Assembly: GCA_036365145.1 (NCBI GenBank)
Contig: JAEOAD010002231.1
Coordinates: forward strand, 4,815,501-4,879,500
Length of the DNA: 64,000 nucleotides
From: Orientallactaga sibirica
Lineage: Eukaryota > Chordata > Mammalia > Rodentia > Dipodidae
Reading direction: 5' to 3'
The notes under the pieces are model-generated. The model was not told where the DNA came from. It made no database searches and saw only the letters and a program-made list of their open reading frames with translations. Below are positions 21,661-32,813 of this stretch, in pieces (position 1 is the first letter of the stretch; every line of letters begins with the position of its first letter). A program made the position numbers and the translations under genes.

Positions 21661-22819
21661 TAATGCACCTCATGATCCTAGAAAGTGAATATCCTCACAA
21701 TGTCATTGTGAAGGTCAGCATCATTAGGTGGTTTAGAGATGAGCACTTTCTGGGCTTTGTCCTAGATCCCTTTCTCACTTATATTGGTTTTGGGAAAAAA
21801 TTATTTTCTATGTTTGTTTTTTTCATTCCCTGAACTTATCATCTTTAAAGTGTGAATAACAATATTTTCTATTCATGGGATCATTGTAAGGATTAATGTG
21901 ACTATGTAAAATACTTAGGACACCATGTTCAATACAATAAACATCCAATGGAGGGATTTTCAGTACCACTGTATAACATTTGGTTTTACAAAAATGGTTT
22001 CACATGCTTCCTTTCATAAGAGCCTTATGAAATAAGTAATGTATTATTATTTCCATTTTGTAAAAGTAGATTGTGGTTCAGAGAAGTGAGGTGACTGGTT
22101 AACTCTCACTCAGCCAGAAAACAGTTGAGTTGGTATTGAGCCCATATCTTCAAACTCTAGCTACTCTCTTTATTATGATCTGCTGTATTTGAATATTTAC
22201 ATGTCTTAGAGGAGTTTTAAGATTAAGCATCATAACTTTAAGGTGGCTATTCTTTCTATTTTTATCAAGGTTCATAAGATAATCTTTGTGAGTTTAATTA
22301 ACCCATGCATTAATGAATATAAAAATGAATGAGAAAAGAGAACCCTTTAGAAAGAAGACAAACTTAGGTTGCTAGAACACAAAGCATGGATTTTGGAGAG
22401 TAGTTACCAATCCGTTATTGACACATTGTATGCTTCTGAGAAAACTGCCTAACATCTTGAGTCTTTGGTTTCTTCATCTGCTAAATGAAATCTCAGTATA
22501 TTCTCATATCTGCTGGCTAGATTTTTTAAGTCATATGCCAAGATAAAGATGGAAACACTTAGGGGAAAACGCTACATATACCACATGTGTTGCTACTATT
22601 AAACTTCTCTAAGAAAATTCAGATCTAGACACCTCTAAAATACCTTCTGGGGTTGGTTAGTAAGCATTTGCTCAAAACTTGAATTCTTTTCTTTTATCTG
22701 GAAAAGAATGAGTGTGGATTAAAAAAAAAAAAAACTTTTTCCTTGTGGCTCAAATTAATGGAAAATTTCTTAAATTGCTTGAAGAAAGTTATCCAAACCA
22801 CTTTCTTCTTGACTTGCCA
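21661..22819. other. Unique sequence with a MIR copy
   Basis: A MIR copy sits at 21985-22185 (own entry). The remainder, including an A14 run at 22721-22734, is unrecognised. Confidence 0.5.
21985..22185 (-). mobile_element. MIR SINE
   Basis: ATTATTATTTCCATTTTGTA, GTGGTTCAGAGAAGTGAGGTG, CTCACTCAGCCAGAAAAC and GTTGGTATTGAGCCCATATC give the near full-length minus-strand MIR order. Confidence 0.8.
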
Positions 22820-23200
22820 TAGTAAGGGATCATCTGCTTTGGCTGCTTTAGCAAAACACCATAGACCAGGTCAATTATGTACAACCACTACTTGTATCTC
22901 ACAGTTCTGGAAGGTGACAAGTTCAAGATCAATGTGACAGCAGATTTAGTATCTAGTGAGGGCCCCTTCCTGATTCACAGACTGCATCTCTTTGCTGTGT
23001 CTGCATGTGGCAGAATGGGCTAAGAGTGACTTTAAAGTCTCTTTGATAAGGGCACTAGCCCCATTTCTTCCAGCTCTACCCTCACGACTGAATCATCTCC
23101 CAAAGGCTGTGCCTAAATAAGTATCTGCACACTGGGAGTGGGTTTATATGTATGAAGTTAGTATGGATTCAAATACTGAGATCTTGATATCTGGCTTTCT
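22820..23200 (-). mobile_element. MLT1/MST-type ancient MaLR LTR, minus
   Basis: TCTCACAGTTCTGGAAGGTG, TTCAAGATCAATGTGACAGC, GTATCTAGTGAGGGCCCCTT, TTTGATAAGGGCACTAGCCC and GAATCATCTCCCAAAGGC are diagnostic of the pan-eutherian MaLR LTR in reverse orientation. Confidence 0.85.
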
Positions 23201-23514
23201 CCACAATCAGGAGGTATTGCCATGGGAAAGTTTGTATAAACCTGTTTGTTTATTGCAATAAACATTTATTGAGTGTCTATGCTATACCAGTGATTCTACT
23301 AGAGGATGATGACACAGACGTATCAGCTCTGACTCCATGGAGCCTAGAAATTAATGGCCTCAAGCAGTTTTGCAAATTATGCTGGATGCACACATGATAT
23401 AAACTATAATGAGGCCTTTTGCAGAGTATTGTGGGAGTGTAATTCAAAGTATGCCCAACTCTGCCTGATGTTGATGGGGAAGTCCGAATAAAAGGAGTGT
23501 ATCACAAATGACTT

Positions 23515-23688
23515 CCCTGGTTTTTTTTTTTCCTGTTTTTATTATTATTTTTTCAAGACAGGGTCTCACACTAGCCCAGGATAACCTGAAATTCACTCTG
23601 TGGCCTCAGGTTAGCCTCAGATTCACAGTGATCCTCCTACCTCTGTCTCCCAAGTGCTGGGATTAAAGGTGTATGCCACCATGCTCAG
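23515..23688 (-). mobile_element. B1-like SINE with target-site duplication
   Basis: T-rich tail, AGGGTCTCACACTAGCCCAG, GTGCTGGGATTAAAGGTGTA and an end near CCACCATGCTCAG. The 12-bp repeat CACAAATGACTT at 23503-23514 and 23689-23700 flanks it exactly. Confidence 0.95.
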
Positions 23689-24186
23689 CACAAATGACTT
23701 AATCTGAACTGTGAATCAGAAGGCAAAGCTTCCCAAGTATATAACTGTAATGGGAGGAATTTTTTGGTAGCAGAGAAGGACATTGGTAGTACAACTAAAG
23801 TGTAATGCAGTCACTGACCTTGCCGGTGGATGAAGCATATGTGATGATGCTGTGGGATGGGATTGAATGTGGAAGCAGAGTTTAGAGAACATTGTTTGGT
23901 GGTTGATACAGTAATTGATCTGGTTGAACCAGGACAGTAATGTGATTGTATATGACTTATACAAACCTTTACTAATGTCTGCATTATAGGAGAATAGTTC
24001 GGTTTGCTGTTTCAGTAGGTTCAGTGACATATGGGTGAGGAAGGAACTAAAGTCATGAAATGCAGACATGGAGACTGAATAGAAATGATTGAAGTGTCAG
24101 AGCTGTTGGCTAATTGAATGTGCATTTTGAATAAAAAAAGAAAAAAAATCTAAGACTATCTGCATCCATAAACTTTCATGAAAAGA

Positions 24187-24530
24187 GAAAAATAGGCACC
24201 TGGGGATATTTCTCAATGGTTAAGAGAACTTGCTGAGCAAGCATAAATTCCTGTGTTCAATCTCCAGCACCCACATAACAAAACCACACACACCTGTAGC
24301 CCCAGTGCTGAGAGGGGCAAGGCAAAAGGATCATTGGAGGTCCGTGGTCAGCTGGTGTAACCAAACAATGATGTGAGTGTGCAGGTTGAGTGAGAAACCC
24401 TGTCTCACAGAAGTAAGGCAGAGGAGTGATAAATGAGGACAGTCAACATTCTCCTTTGGCCTCTGCACGCATGCATGAGCATATATCTGTGAGCATACAT
24501 CTGCATACACACACAAATGAACTTTTAAAA
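24187..24530 (+). mobile_element. B4-like composite SINE
   Basis: A tRNA-like head (CTCAATGGTTAAGAGAACTT, TTCAATCTCCAGCACCCAC) is followed by a B1-like body (CCTGTAGCCCCAGTGCTGAG, GAGAAACCCTGTCTCACAG) and a CTCTGCACGCATGC/CA-rich end. This is the order of rodent head-plus-B1 composite SINEs. Confidence 0.65.
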
Positions 24531-25284
24531 AATAAGCAAAAATGAAGATGGAGGGTACTGGCGGTGTATAAAAAGATTGAAAGTCAATGTGTTATAGTTA
24601 TGGACATAAGTTTAGGGCAGATGAAAAAAATTCAGGTAATACATTGTTGATAGTTTAGGTGAGGTTTTAAAGCAGCAGCAAATGTTGGTGATGGTGATAG
24701 AGATCTTTGTAGGTTTAGAAGAAGCTAAGGGAAAATGGCACTTTGAGCAAGGAGATAATCTTGCAGACCCCACGTTAGACAAGTAACAAAAAAAGGAACC
24801 TGAAGAAAAGACTACAGAGGTGGGATAGCAAGGTGAGGCTTTGGAGAACATGAAGACAAGAACATGAGGAGAGTAAGTAAAAGATGCAAGAATGCTCACA
24901 TTAAAATGGAAAATGAATTTGGCCAGTAGGAAGTCATTGCTGTTCTTTTCTAGAGCAGTCTTAGTGAAACAATGAGGTCAAAAGCCTAATTACAGAAGAG
25001 GAGCTCAGAAGACGTTTGCAGAGCCTATGGGGTTTATGCCTTTTATTTTTTTTCCCACATAGAATTTTATAAAAATAAAGAAATGTGATAAGAGTTGTGA
25101 ACTGTATCGGGAGGACATTTTTAGTGGGGAGCTACTTTACTACAGGTTTAAGAAGGAGGAGCTGGTGTTTTAGAAGAGGAGAGATGCTAACAGATCCATA
25201 CACTCTTGATCCATATAGGTTTAGAAAACTTGAGTGCAGGAAGATTTTTCTTTCCTTGGTCAAGACTGCAATTCTGAAGAGGGT

Positions 25285-25690
25285 CTGAAGTAGTTAAAGC
25301 ACATATGTGTGATGTGTTACATTTGTGCCACTGTGTCAAAAGACCTGACAGAAACACTTCATGGGAGGTAGGAGAGATTAATTTTTTGCCTGATGGTTTC
25401 ATCCTATCATGGTGAGGAATATATGGCAGGGCATCTTGGTTCATGGTGGTGGGAGTTTGTGGTAGAGCTGTTCACATCAGAGAAGACTAGAAAGCAGACA
25501 GATAGAGCAGGAGGAACTAGAAGCCTAAGAAAACCTTAAAAGGTCCACCCCTGGTGACCCACTTCTAACCAGCTAGGACCCAGCTCCTAGAGGTTCCACA
25601 GCTTCACAAATTAGCATCCCCAGCTAGGGACACATGTCATAAACAGCATGTGGGGACATTTGTGATTCAAACCAGAGCATGTGTAAGGGT
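25285..25690 (-). mobile_element. MaLR-type LTR, minus
   Basis: GACCTGACAGAAACACTTCA, GATGGTTTCATCCTATCATG, GGTTCATGGTGGTGGGAG, AAGCAGACAGATAGAGCAGG and CACATGTCATAAACAGCATG follow the reverse-complement MaLR order. Confidence 0.7.
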
Positions 25691-26245
25691 GTGTTCTGCA
25701 TTGCAGAACTCCCTGTTCAGGAAGATCATAACCCAGGGACATGAACTTCACAAAGAACAGTGTTAGTTTTCCCCAAACTATGACACATTTAAGTGCCAAA
25801 CTATTTTATAACAATAATAGTTCAAATTATAGTAAAGACATGATTTTTTGAGCTGCTTTTTAAATTTCTTTCTTGTTTTCAGAGGATGAGATATAGTCAG
25901 GTGGTTGGAGAAAGGTCACAGACTGTATGGGATTGACTGGGTTAGATAAGCAGTAGATATTTTCTGATATTTATCAAGACCAAACTTGAACTCCAAACCT
26001 GGAAGTTTGCCCAGCTGCATATCTGGCTTATGCTTTTTCTGACAGGGAAATAAGTAAGGATCAGATGGGTGGCAGAAACCCGGCCATATGCATATTTATA
26101 ATATTGCAGACTTGCCTCAAGCTAAGCCAATTCAAGCATTCAAGAACTGAAAAGTTTAGATGGAAGCTGATGTTTTCAGGATTCCAGGATGTGGCTCTGC
26201 CAGAGCAGTGTGTTAACTTAATGAGGGAGAGTGTTTGTGTTTCAG

Positions 26246-26338
26246 GAAGGGAAGCAGACGCGTTGTCTTGATGAACGCATCGATCCCTCCATGCAGGGTC
26301 TGCTTTACAGAACACCCCTCTCACTTCCCCACCAAAAA
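26246..26338 (+). other. Candidate internal exon (splice-bounded, 93 nt, phase 0-0)
   Basis: Preceded by TGTTTGTGTTTCAG (26232-26245), a good acceptor with pyrimidine/T-rich run, and followed by GTAAGC (26339-26344), a good donor. The 93 nt are exactly 31 codons with no stop in the acceptor-aligned frame, and carry four CpGs (ACGCG, ACGCATCGAT) in CpG-poor surroundings. The peptide is not one I recognise. By chance such combinations do occur in 64 kb, so this is a hypothesis. Confidence 0.2.
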
Positions 26339-26469
26339 GTAAGCACTCAGAATCTGACTGTGAAAACACCCTCAGGGTTTGGCTATTGCCCATATAATCT
26401 CTGTAGGCTTTTCTGAAAGCCATAGTAATTACTCTCTGAAAATGCATTGCTTCTGTATTCCCTTTAATG

Positions 26470-26800
26470 CAATCTTTTGTTCCCTTCTGTTCATGGCCTC
26501 CTTTGCTTTTGAGCCACTTCCTGTCTGTCTCTTCTCAATACTCATCAGAGTTTTAGACACCTCAGTAATTATCTCTTGGAAAATCTTCTTTTCTAATGAA
26601 CAAAAACCTGATTTTTGTATCTTCTCTTCACAGTTATTAACATTGATGCCATTTATCATTTTGTAATCATTTCTGCACCTTTCCATATCTTTGATATTTT
26701 CCTGTAATAAGAGGCACTAAACTTTGCACAGTATTTCAGCAGCCTATTAGTGCTTGATGAGTATTCTTTGCTAATTTTTCTCAGATCTTGAGTTTCCTCA
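26470..26800. mobile_element. Possible CR1/L3 LINE remnant
   Basis: CTGCACCTTTCCATATCTTT, ACTAAACTTTGCACAGTATT and TCAGCAGCCTATTAGTGCTTG parallel the L3/CR1 block 'CACTCCAG...CAGAACTGGACACAGTACTCCAG...TGACCAG'. Very diverged. Confidence 0.35.
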
Positions 26801-27034
26801 AATCTTGTGTTTTGAAATTTGTAGAAGGCATTGAAACCATGGCATCAGGTTTCTGCTTGCTTTGGGCTCTGGGTTTCTCTTGGTCCAGATATTCCTAATA
26901 GCTTTTGATTACTTGAATTTATGGTATTACTTGAATTTACTTCTCTATGTATGATATGTTCTCAGGCTGTACTCATACCTAACATACCTCATAGTCTCAA
27001 TTTTAGAATGTTTACATAGTCTGTTGTGCTATAC

Positions 27035-27398
27035 TGCTACAGTTTGGATTGTCCCCACAAGATCTATGTATTAAATACCTGGGCTACATCCTGGTTATAT
27101 TGGAAGCTAATAGAAGCCTTTAAGGGTGTAGGATTGTAGTGGAGAGTTTGAGGCCATTGGTGGCATGGTCTTACTGGTACTGAGAGGTGCTAGTCTATTT
27201 TTTCCTGACTATCACGAGCAGCTTGCTCTACCACATATTCCCCACTATGGCATGATGTTTCAGGAAGTTCCAAAAGCAATGAGGTCAGTTGACCATGGAC
27301 TGAAACCACCGAAGATGTGAGCCAAAATAAACCTTTCCCCTTCTTAAGATGATTATCTCAGGTATCTCATTATGGCTATGGAAAGCTGACAAACACAC
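27035..27398 (+). mobile_element. MaLR-type LTR
   Basis: CTACAGTTTGGATTGTCCCC start, CCTTTAAGGGTGTAGGATTG, then GTGAGCCAAAATAAACCTTT (AATAAA-containing) and CTCAGGTATCTCATTATGGC to the end. Solo LTR. Confidence 0.75.
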
Positions 27399-27794
27399 AT
27401 ACTCAGTGAAAAGCCTATACCATATGTATTCTATTTCTTTCTTTCTTAAATAGTCATATCTCTATCTTAAGTCCCATGCTGAAAATAAAAGAGGAATTCA
27501 CTTAACAATGTGTGAAGAGAAAGGAAAAAAAAATCATCAAAGCTCTTTCAAGCAGAAGTTATTGTTAGAGTCCATTTTATCAAGATTTCCTAATGTGAAA
27601 TGCTTGTATATTTTAATCTACTTCCTTTTACTCACTAAACTTAAAGCTCTGATCTAACATTGTTCCTTCTACCCCCAACTTACTATTGCCAAGGTCAACA
27701 ATTTGGGTTGTTAAGGATCACTGAGTTCATCTACTCCCATGTGCATCAAGATTACTCTACATTTAAAGACTTAGACTTGGTAGAAGATTAAATG

Positions 27795-28072
27795 CTTTAG
27801 TCTGTTTTCTGTTGGTAATATGAGAGACTGGGTAAGTTATAAAAGAGAGAGGACAAAATTGACTCATGATGCTGGTCCACAGTCAATGAACTAGAATATT
27901 TGGCATCTGGCCATCTGGTGATGGCTTTGTTGATGACACAGTCCTGAAATGGTACAGGATATTACATGATAAGAGACAGGGAATGGAAAAATATCCAACT
28001 AACCTTGCTAGAAAAGCAGATCTATTCTTTTTTTGAAGATTTTATCTTTATTTATTTGAGACAGAGAGAGAC

Positions 28073-28108
<36 letters not shown>

Positions 28109-28400
28109 GGCGTACCAGGGCTTCTAGCCACTGCAAACAACCTCCAGACACATGTGCCACCATGTGCATCTGGCTTTGGGACCTGGAGAACTGAACCAGG
28201 GTCCTTAGGCTTCTCAGGCATGTGCCTTAACCGCTAAGCCATCCCTCCAGCTCAAGCAGATCTATTCTTGTGATAAGGTTCCAATTGGCCATATCCATTA
28301 CTATTTTATGAAGATTATATCTCAACATAAGTTTGGACAAGCCATAGCTGAGGAATTACTCTGTCCTGGTATATAGCCTCATTGCCTGAACACAGTAATC
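27795..28400 (-). mobile_element. MaLR-type LTR, minus, split by a SINE
   Basis: AGACTGGGTAAGTTATAAAA and AAAATTGACTCATGATGCTG at the left, and CTTGTGATAAGGTTCCAATT at the right, belong to one reverse-oriented LTR. The tRNA-derived SINE at 28030-28253 sits inside it with a 16-bp target duplication, so the SINE is younger. Confidence 0.65.
28030..28253 (-). mobile_element. tRNA-derived SINE with perfect 16-bp target duplication
   Basis: T-rich end, (AG)n at 28076-28103, GCTTCTAGCCACTGCAAACA, GGAGAACTGAACCAGGGTCC and TTAACCGCTAAGCCATCCC. AAGCAGATCTATTCTT occurs at 28014-28029 and again at 28254-28269, a perfect target-site duplication. Confidence 0.97.
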
Positions 28401-30704
28401 AATCCCCTAACAGATTTCCTGTTAGAAATGGCAAGTTATTGCACTTCACTCTCTGTCTGGGAAAGGAAAAATTATGTGGGGCTTTCCACTTGCATGTTTG
28501 GTAAAGCCAAACTTCCTGGGAGACAAGTAGCATTTTGCCTTTGTCTCATTTGAGCGAGACAGACAAGGAAAGAGGTCCAACAAAGAAACATTCTGGGAAG
28601 GAAGTCTATTCCCTAATAGTTCCAGTTTATATATAGAACCTCAGGAGTCTCATGAATTTTAAATATGATTTAATTTGAAAGTACGTACATATTTTATCTT
28701 CCAGAGATATGGCACTATCATTATGCAAAACCCAAATAAAAGGATACTTTTAGGGCAGTAGCTATAGCTATATACTGAAATGGTGTCTTTCACATGACAA
28801 ACTAAGCCTCCACAGCAGAAAGGGTCACCCTGGCTGTAGGACCTTAGTGATGGCACCAATCTGCCCATATCGCCTGCCAATGAAGCATTAACCTACAAGG
28901 TAAAGACACATTGCAAGACAGGGAATCCTGGAAGACTGACTATTGTGTGATGGGTGGGGGAAGAGGATCCTCTCTTTCACAGGCCCTTAGAAGGAGCAGA
29001 AAGAGTCAAGAGGGGGAATCTATCATAGGGCAAAGTTCCCTTGTGGCAGAGCCCAGGCTGTGGACAGTCTAGACCCATGTGGTGGCAGGACAGAACAAGC
29101 TTGACTAAGATAGCAATCACAGCCAAATGAATGCAAAATAATCATCTAGGGCATTACTGATTGGTTTCCCTTAATTAGTCCTCAGGGACATACTATCCCT
29201 TGTACCGTTATTCACAAGTCTCATTCATATCAATGAAACAAATGCTTCTTTGGCCCTTTCTCTTTGCTGGATGCTGGAAATACAGATAAACACGTGGTTC
29301 TTGCCTTTAAGCTGTGCTTTGGATCTCTGGCTAATGATGGGATGTTTTTTTTTTTTAATGATGCAATGTGTTAGTCCTTTCATAAATTGTCTCTGACTCA
29401 TTCACATGACATGTTTATATCAATTACTACTTAGGTGCCATTGGTGCTATTTTCTGTCCAAATATCACAGTGATTGGGTATAATAGAATGTACTCAACCT
29501 GATCAAGCCCTTAGAGAAACTTGACCCCACAGGGCATGACAGTGAATGCCACAGGTTTCTGAACTAGCCATCTTTTTGAAGAACATACATGCCATTCTTG
29601 AAACAAGAGTTAGGTATAAGGCTGTTTGACTTAGAGTTTTTGAAATGACTTGCTTATGTCCAGAAAGCATTCAAATTTAAAACAAAACAACTCAAATTGC
29701 AGAAGCATGAACACACATGGAAACACTGTGATAGAAATTAATAAAAATAAGACTCATAGTTAAAGTGAAAATTTTTGCTTTAAATTACACTGGAATATAT
29801 GTGGTGCTTCTAACACTCTGCCTCATTTCTCTCACAATGGAGTCCTTCTGTAGTTCTGCTTTTCCACAGAGAGAACGGAATAGACCCAAGGACACAGAAA
29901 CCTGTATCAGAGCCAAGGTTGGAATTTTTTTTTTTTTCCTCCTAATTCTCTGCTGAGCCCATTAGACTGTGTCTCCTTTTAGTTCTATTATTTGATTTTC
30001 TGTTCTCTCTGTGTTTACATACTCAGAGTGATAAAATACATCTTTGTTCTTACATAAGAAGTTTGTTCTTACTAATGCAGTAGAAATATTTTTCAATTTT
30101 GCCAAACTACAACACTCTAAACATGCCAAATAACTGCTTTCAACAAAATGTTTTTCAAGACGTGCCTTCAAATGGGAGTTAAAAATAGGAATGCAAATCC
30201 TAATAATAGTACTGATAAAAGAAACTCCAGCTTCAAAAGTGAGAAATTCAATTATAAAAAAATGGTGAAAGTATTTGAGGAAAATACTCTGACATGTATG
30301 AAAGTACCAATGGAACGTTTCATTCCATGACATTATTATAAATTAAATACAGTGTTCTTCTATGTAGTTACCTGCAGGTTAGCTACAATGATAGGGAAAT
30401 GGTTCTAAGACTGTCGATTTTGTTGACATTGACTTTGGAGGTGATGTTTGTTGATATTTAGATTCCTTGGATATTTTTCAACAATGTAACATAGGGTTAC
30501 TAAGTCAGAAATTTGATTAGACTCAGCCCAAGTAGCTTCTTAACATTGAGACATACATGCCAATCATAAACTTAATACATCTGCATCTCAGAGAAATTAG
30601 GGCTTCAATGATTACATTTTTTCAAGATCACCTAATGTATAGATGGCTACGTAGTTAGACAAGAGTCACATTACGAGAAAATTCTTCACTTTGTTTGATT
30701 GCTT
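28401..30704. other. Unique sequence, with small ancient-repeat traces
   Basis: A trace of the ancient 'CTTTGCTGGATGCTGG'-type repeat occurs near 29235-29330. A minus-strand MIR scrap lies at 29868-29922 (ACCCAAGGACACAGAAACC, GAGCCAAGGTTGGAATT), and another at about 30585-30680. The frames at 29962-30333 (minus, 123 codons) and 30148-30330 (plus) overlap antisense and are unrecognised. Confidence 0.5.
29868..29922 (-). mobile_element. MIR scrap
   Basis: CCCAAGGACACAGAAACC then CAGAGCCAAGGTTGGAATTT matches the 'CCCAAGGTCACACAGC ... GCAGAGCCGGGATTCGAA' core of a minus-strand MIR. Confidence 0.5.
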
Positions 30705-30850
30705 ATTTGTTGAGGTAGGGTCTTTCTGTATCTAGCCCAGGCTGACCTGAAATTCACTATGTAGTCTCACGTTGGCCTAGAACTCACAGCAATCCTCCTA
30801 CTTCTGCCTCTAAGTGCTAGGATTAAAGGTGTGCACCACCATGCCCAGCT
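30705..30850 (-). mobile_element. B1-like SINE
   Basis: GAGGTAGGGTCTTTCTGTAT, AGGCTGACCTGAAATTCACT and TAGGATTAAAGGTGTGCACC, ending CATGCCCAGCT. It lacks a long T tail. Confidence 0.9.
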
Positions 30851-31594
30851 AAAGTACATCAATTTTTACAGAGTCTCACCCAAAGTAGCTTAAATTCTTA
30901 TCCTACTCTAGTAATTAACTGTTCCAGCATTTCTATAAGGGTAGGATAACGAAATTCATCCTTTTTGTTGTTGATGTCAACATTTTTAGACACCATAAGA
31001 TTCACCATAAACCTTGAGAAAGCTGCAAAGTCTGACTGCAGGATGTTTTCATCCTAAGAAGCCTGGGTAAGGTCAGCCTCTTAGATGTCCAGATCATGTG
31101 TAGCAATCAAAAGTCAAAGCGTTTTACAGTCAAATACTCTATCACTAGGAAATGAAAGTAGGAGGTGAGAACAGATCTGTATCCCACCATAACAGGAGGA
31201 GTGCAGAATGCCTGCTTAGTAACAAGAGGCTAAGGGATACAGGTGATTCCCAATGGTAGACTTAGAGGTATTAATACATAGCTTCACAGAATGTGGTGTG
31301 TCTGCCTGTATCACAGTTGGGTTGCATTAGAAAGGCTGCTTCTATCTGTATTCACTTCTTAGCAGCTTTCTCAACTTTCTGTCCAGGTTTATCTACCTGA
31401 TTTATAGAGCTCGAGTAGAAATCCAACTGCAGGCCTCTAGAACTTATACCTAAATGCATAAAGAGAAAACTAGGAAGCAAAACTATTAACTGTTTTACAT
31501 CTTCCTCCATTAACCATATGCCTTCAGAGTCCCCTATGAGGTTAGACTCGAGTTTCAAATTCTTCCTGTAGGCAAAATTCTAAAAAGAGACCTT
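30851..31594. other. Unique sequence, nothing recognised
   Basis: No repeat or gene recognised. The minus-strand frame at 31352-31558 has no recognisable domain. Confidence 0.5.
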
Positions 31595-32225
31595 ATTATT
31601 GGCTCAATTGTGCGCCCCAATTCATCTGTTGAATCCCTTCCATGCTTCAAAATATAATTTGTTTTGAGGTGAAGTGTGTTAGTCAATTTTTGTTATATTA
31701 TCTGAGATAATCAACTTACATACATGGCAAATTTATTTTTGGTTTATAGTTTTGGGCATTCCTGTCCAAGGAGTATCTCCTTCAATGGCAGCCTCTAGTG
31801 ACATATAAAATCCTAGTAAGACCCTTTTAAGAAGACTTAAAATTTCTACCTCTTAGAGCCACCTTTAGGACCAAGCCTTTAACACATGGACTTTTGGAAG
31901 AACTTCTAAAGCCAAACTGTAACATACAGCCCTTGAAGCAGAAACAAAATGAAGATGAGGTTATTAGTGTGGACTCTAATCCCATATAAATATTTTCTCA
32001 TAAGAAAGTAAAATTTGGGCACAGGCACATACAATGGGAAGAACATATGATGTCAAGGAGAAAATACAGCTGCCTATAACACAGAGATAGAGACGATAGA
32101 GGCAGAGATAGAGACCTCTAAAGAAACCAGCCTGCTGCCTCTTGATCTCATGTCTACCCTTCAGAATTGTGAGAAATTCACTCTACCCAGTGTGCAGTAC
32201 GTAGTTCTTCTGACAAACTAATATA
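31595..32225 (+). mobile_element. MLT1-type LTR, split by a younger minus-strand LTR
   Basis: The left piece (GGCTCAATTGTGCGCCCCAA, TTCATCTGTTGAATCCC) is the start of an MLT1-like LTR. The right piece from about 31935 (GAGGTTATTAGTGTGGACTC, CTCTAATCCCATATAAATAT, TTGATCTCATGTCTACCC, AGAATTGTGAGAAATT) is its continuation. The insert is listed separately. Confidence 0.7.
31677..31934 (-). mobile_element. MaLR-type LTR nested in an MLT1 LTR
   Basis: GTTAGTCAATTTTTGTTATA, TTATTTTTGGTTTATAGTTT, CCTGTCCAAGGAGTATCTCC and CCAAGCCTTTAACACATGG have the reverse-complement MaLR order. It interrupts a collinear older LTR. Confidence 0.6.
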
Positions 32226-32546
32226 CCACCCAAATACTTTCTTGGTCTTACATAATTTATTGCTCATCATGTTATGCTGAACAACTGATCTTAAAATCAG
32301 TGACACTACTTTGAATTTTCCAGTGAGTGTCAAGTAATTACAGGTGCTATGAAATGCTATGAGGATACTATCAGGTATTGATGATTTGGAGAGGAAGGGT
32401 CAGGTGAGAAGGAATATGGATGGACCTTAAAGAGCCCAGATGAAAGTCAAAAGAAATGGAGCCTTCAGCCTCACCACCAAGGTGAACTGACTTTTCTCAA
32501 TAACCTGAATGAGTTTGACATAGATTTTCCATAAAAAACTGGTCTA

Positions 32547-32779
32547 TCTTCGACAGCAGGGTCTTACCATTAACCTTTGGTGGGTCACCAAGAACTCTGA
32601 CAGAATTCTGTCTTTTTTTTGGGGGCGGGGTAACCTTGTAGGTGTCTCGGATCAAGAGCTCATTGTGGAGTTTAACCCTGTGCTGGCACTGGGAGTTTCA
32701 AGTCTGCACCTAGAAAGGTGAGGGAAGAAAAAGATAGATAATATTATAGAGGAAGTAAGTATAGAGAAGAGAGGTAGGA

Positions 32780-32813
<34 letters not shown>

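Larger units (their letters stand above)
23240..25280. mobile_element. Long ancient mammalian repeat, interrupted by two SINEs
   Basis: Opens ATAAACATTTATTGAGTGTC and continues in purine-rich, diverged blocks. GTAGGAAGTCATTGCTG ... GAGCAGTCTTAGTGAAACAAT ... GGTCAAAAGCCTAATTACAG near 24930-25000 keeps the order of a widespread mammalian repeat. B1 (23515-23688) and B4-like (24187-24530) copies interrupt it. The extent is uncertain and it may be two copies. Confidence 0.35.
25691..27034. other. Mostly unique sequence with a candidate exon and a CR1/L3-like stretch
   Basis: 26246-26338 is bounded by consensus splice signals and is open in frame (see findings). A possible CR1/L3 remnant occupies about 26470-26800. 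Overlapping open frames on both strands at 26061-26686 show no recognisable protein. Confidence 0.4.

Noticed and set aside
26061..26447. 128-codon minus-strand frame
   Set aside because: Overlaps open frames on the other strand and has no recognisable domain. Retained only as context for the plus-strand exon candidate.
29869..29919. Exon-like block after TTCTGCTTTTCCACAG
   Set aside because: The block matches a minus-strand MIR core and the downstream GTTGGA is a poor donor.
29962..30333. 123-codon minus-strand frame
   Set aside because: Antisense to another open frame, no domain, no splice context. More likely chance in AT-rich DNA.
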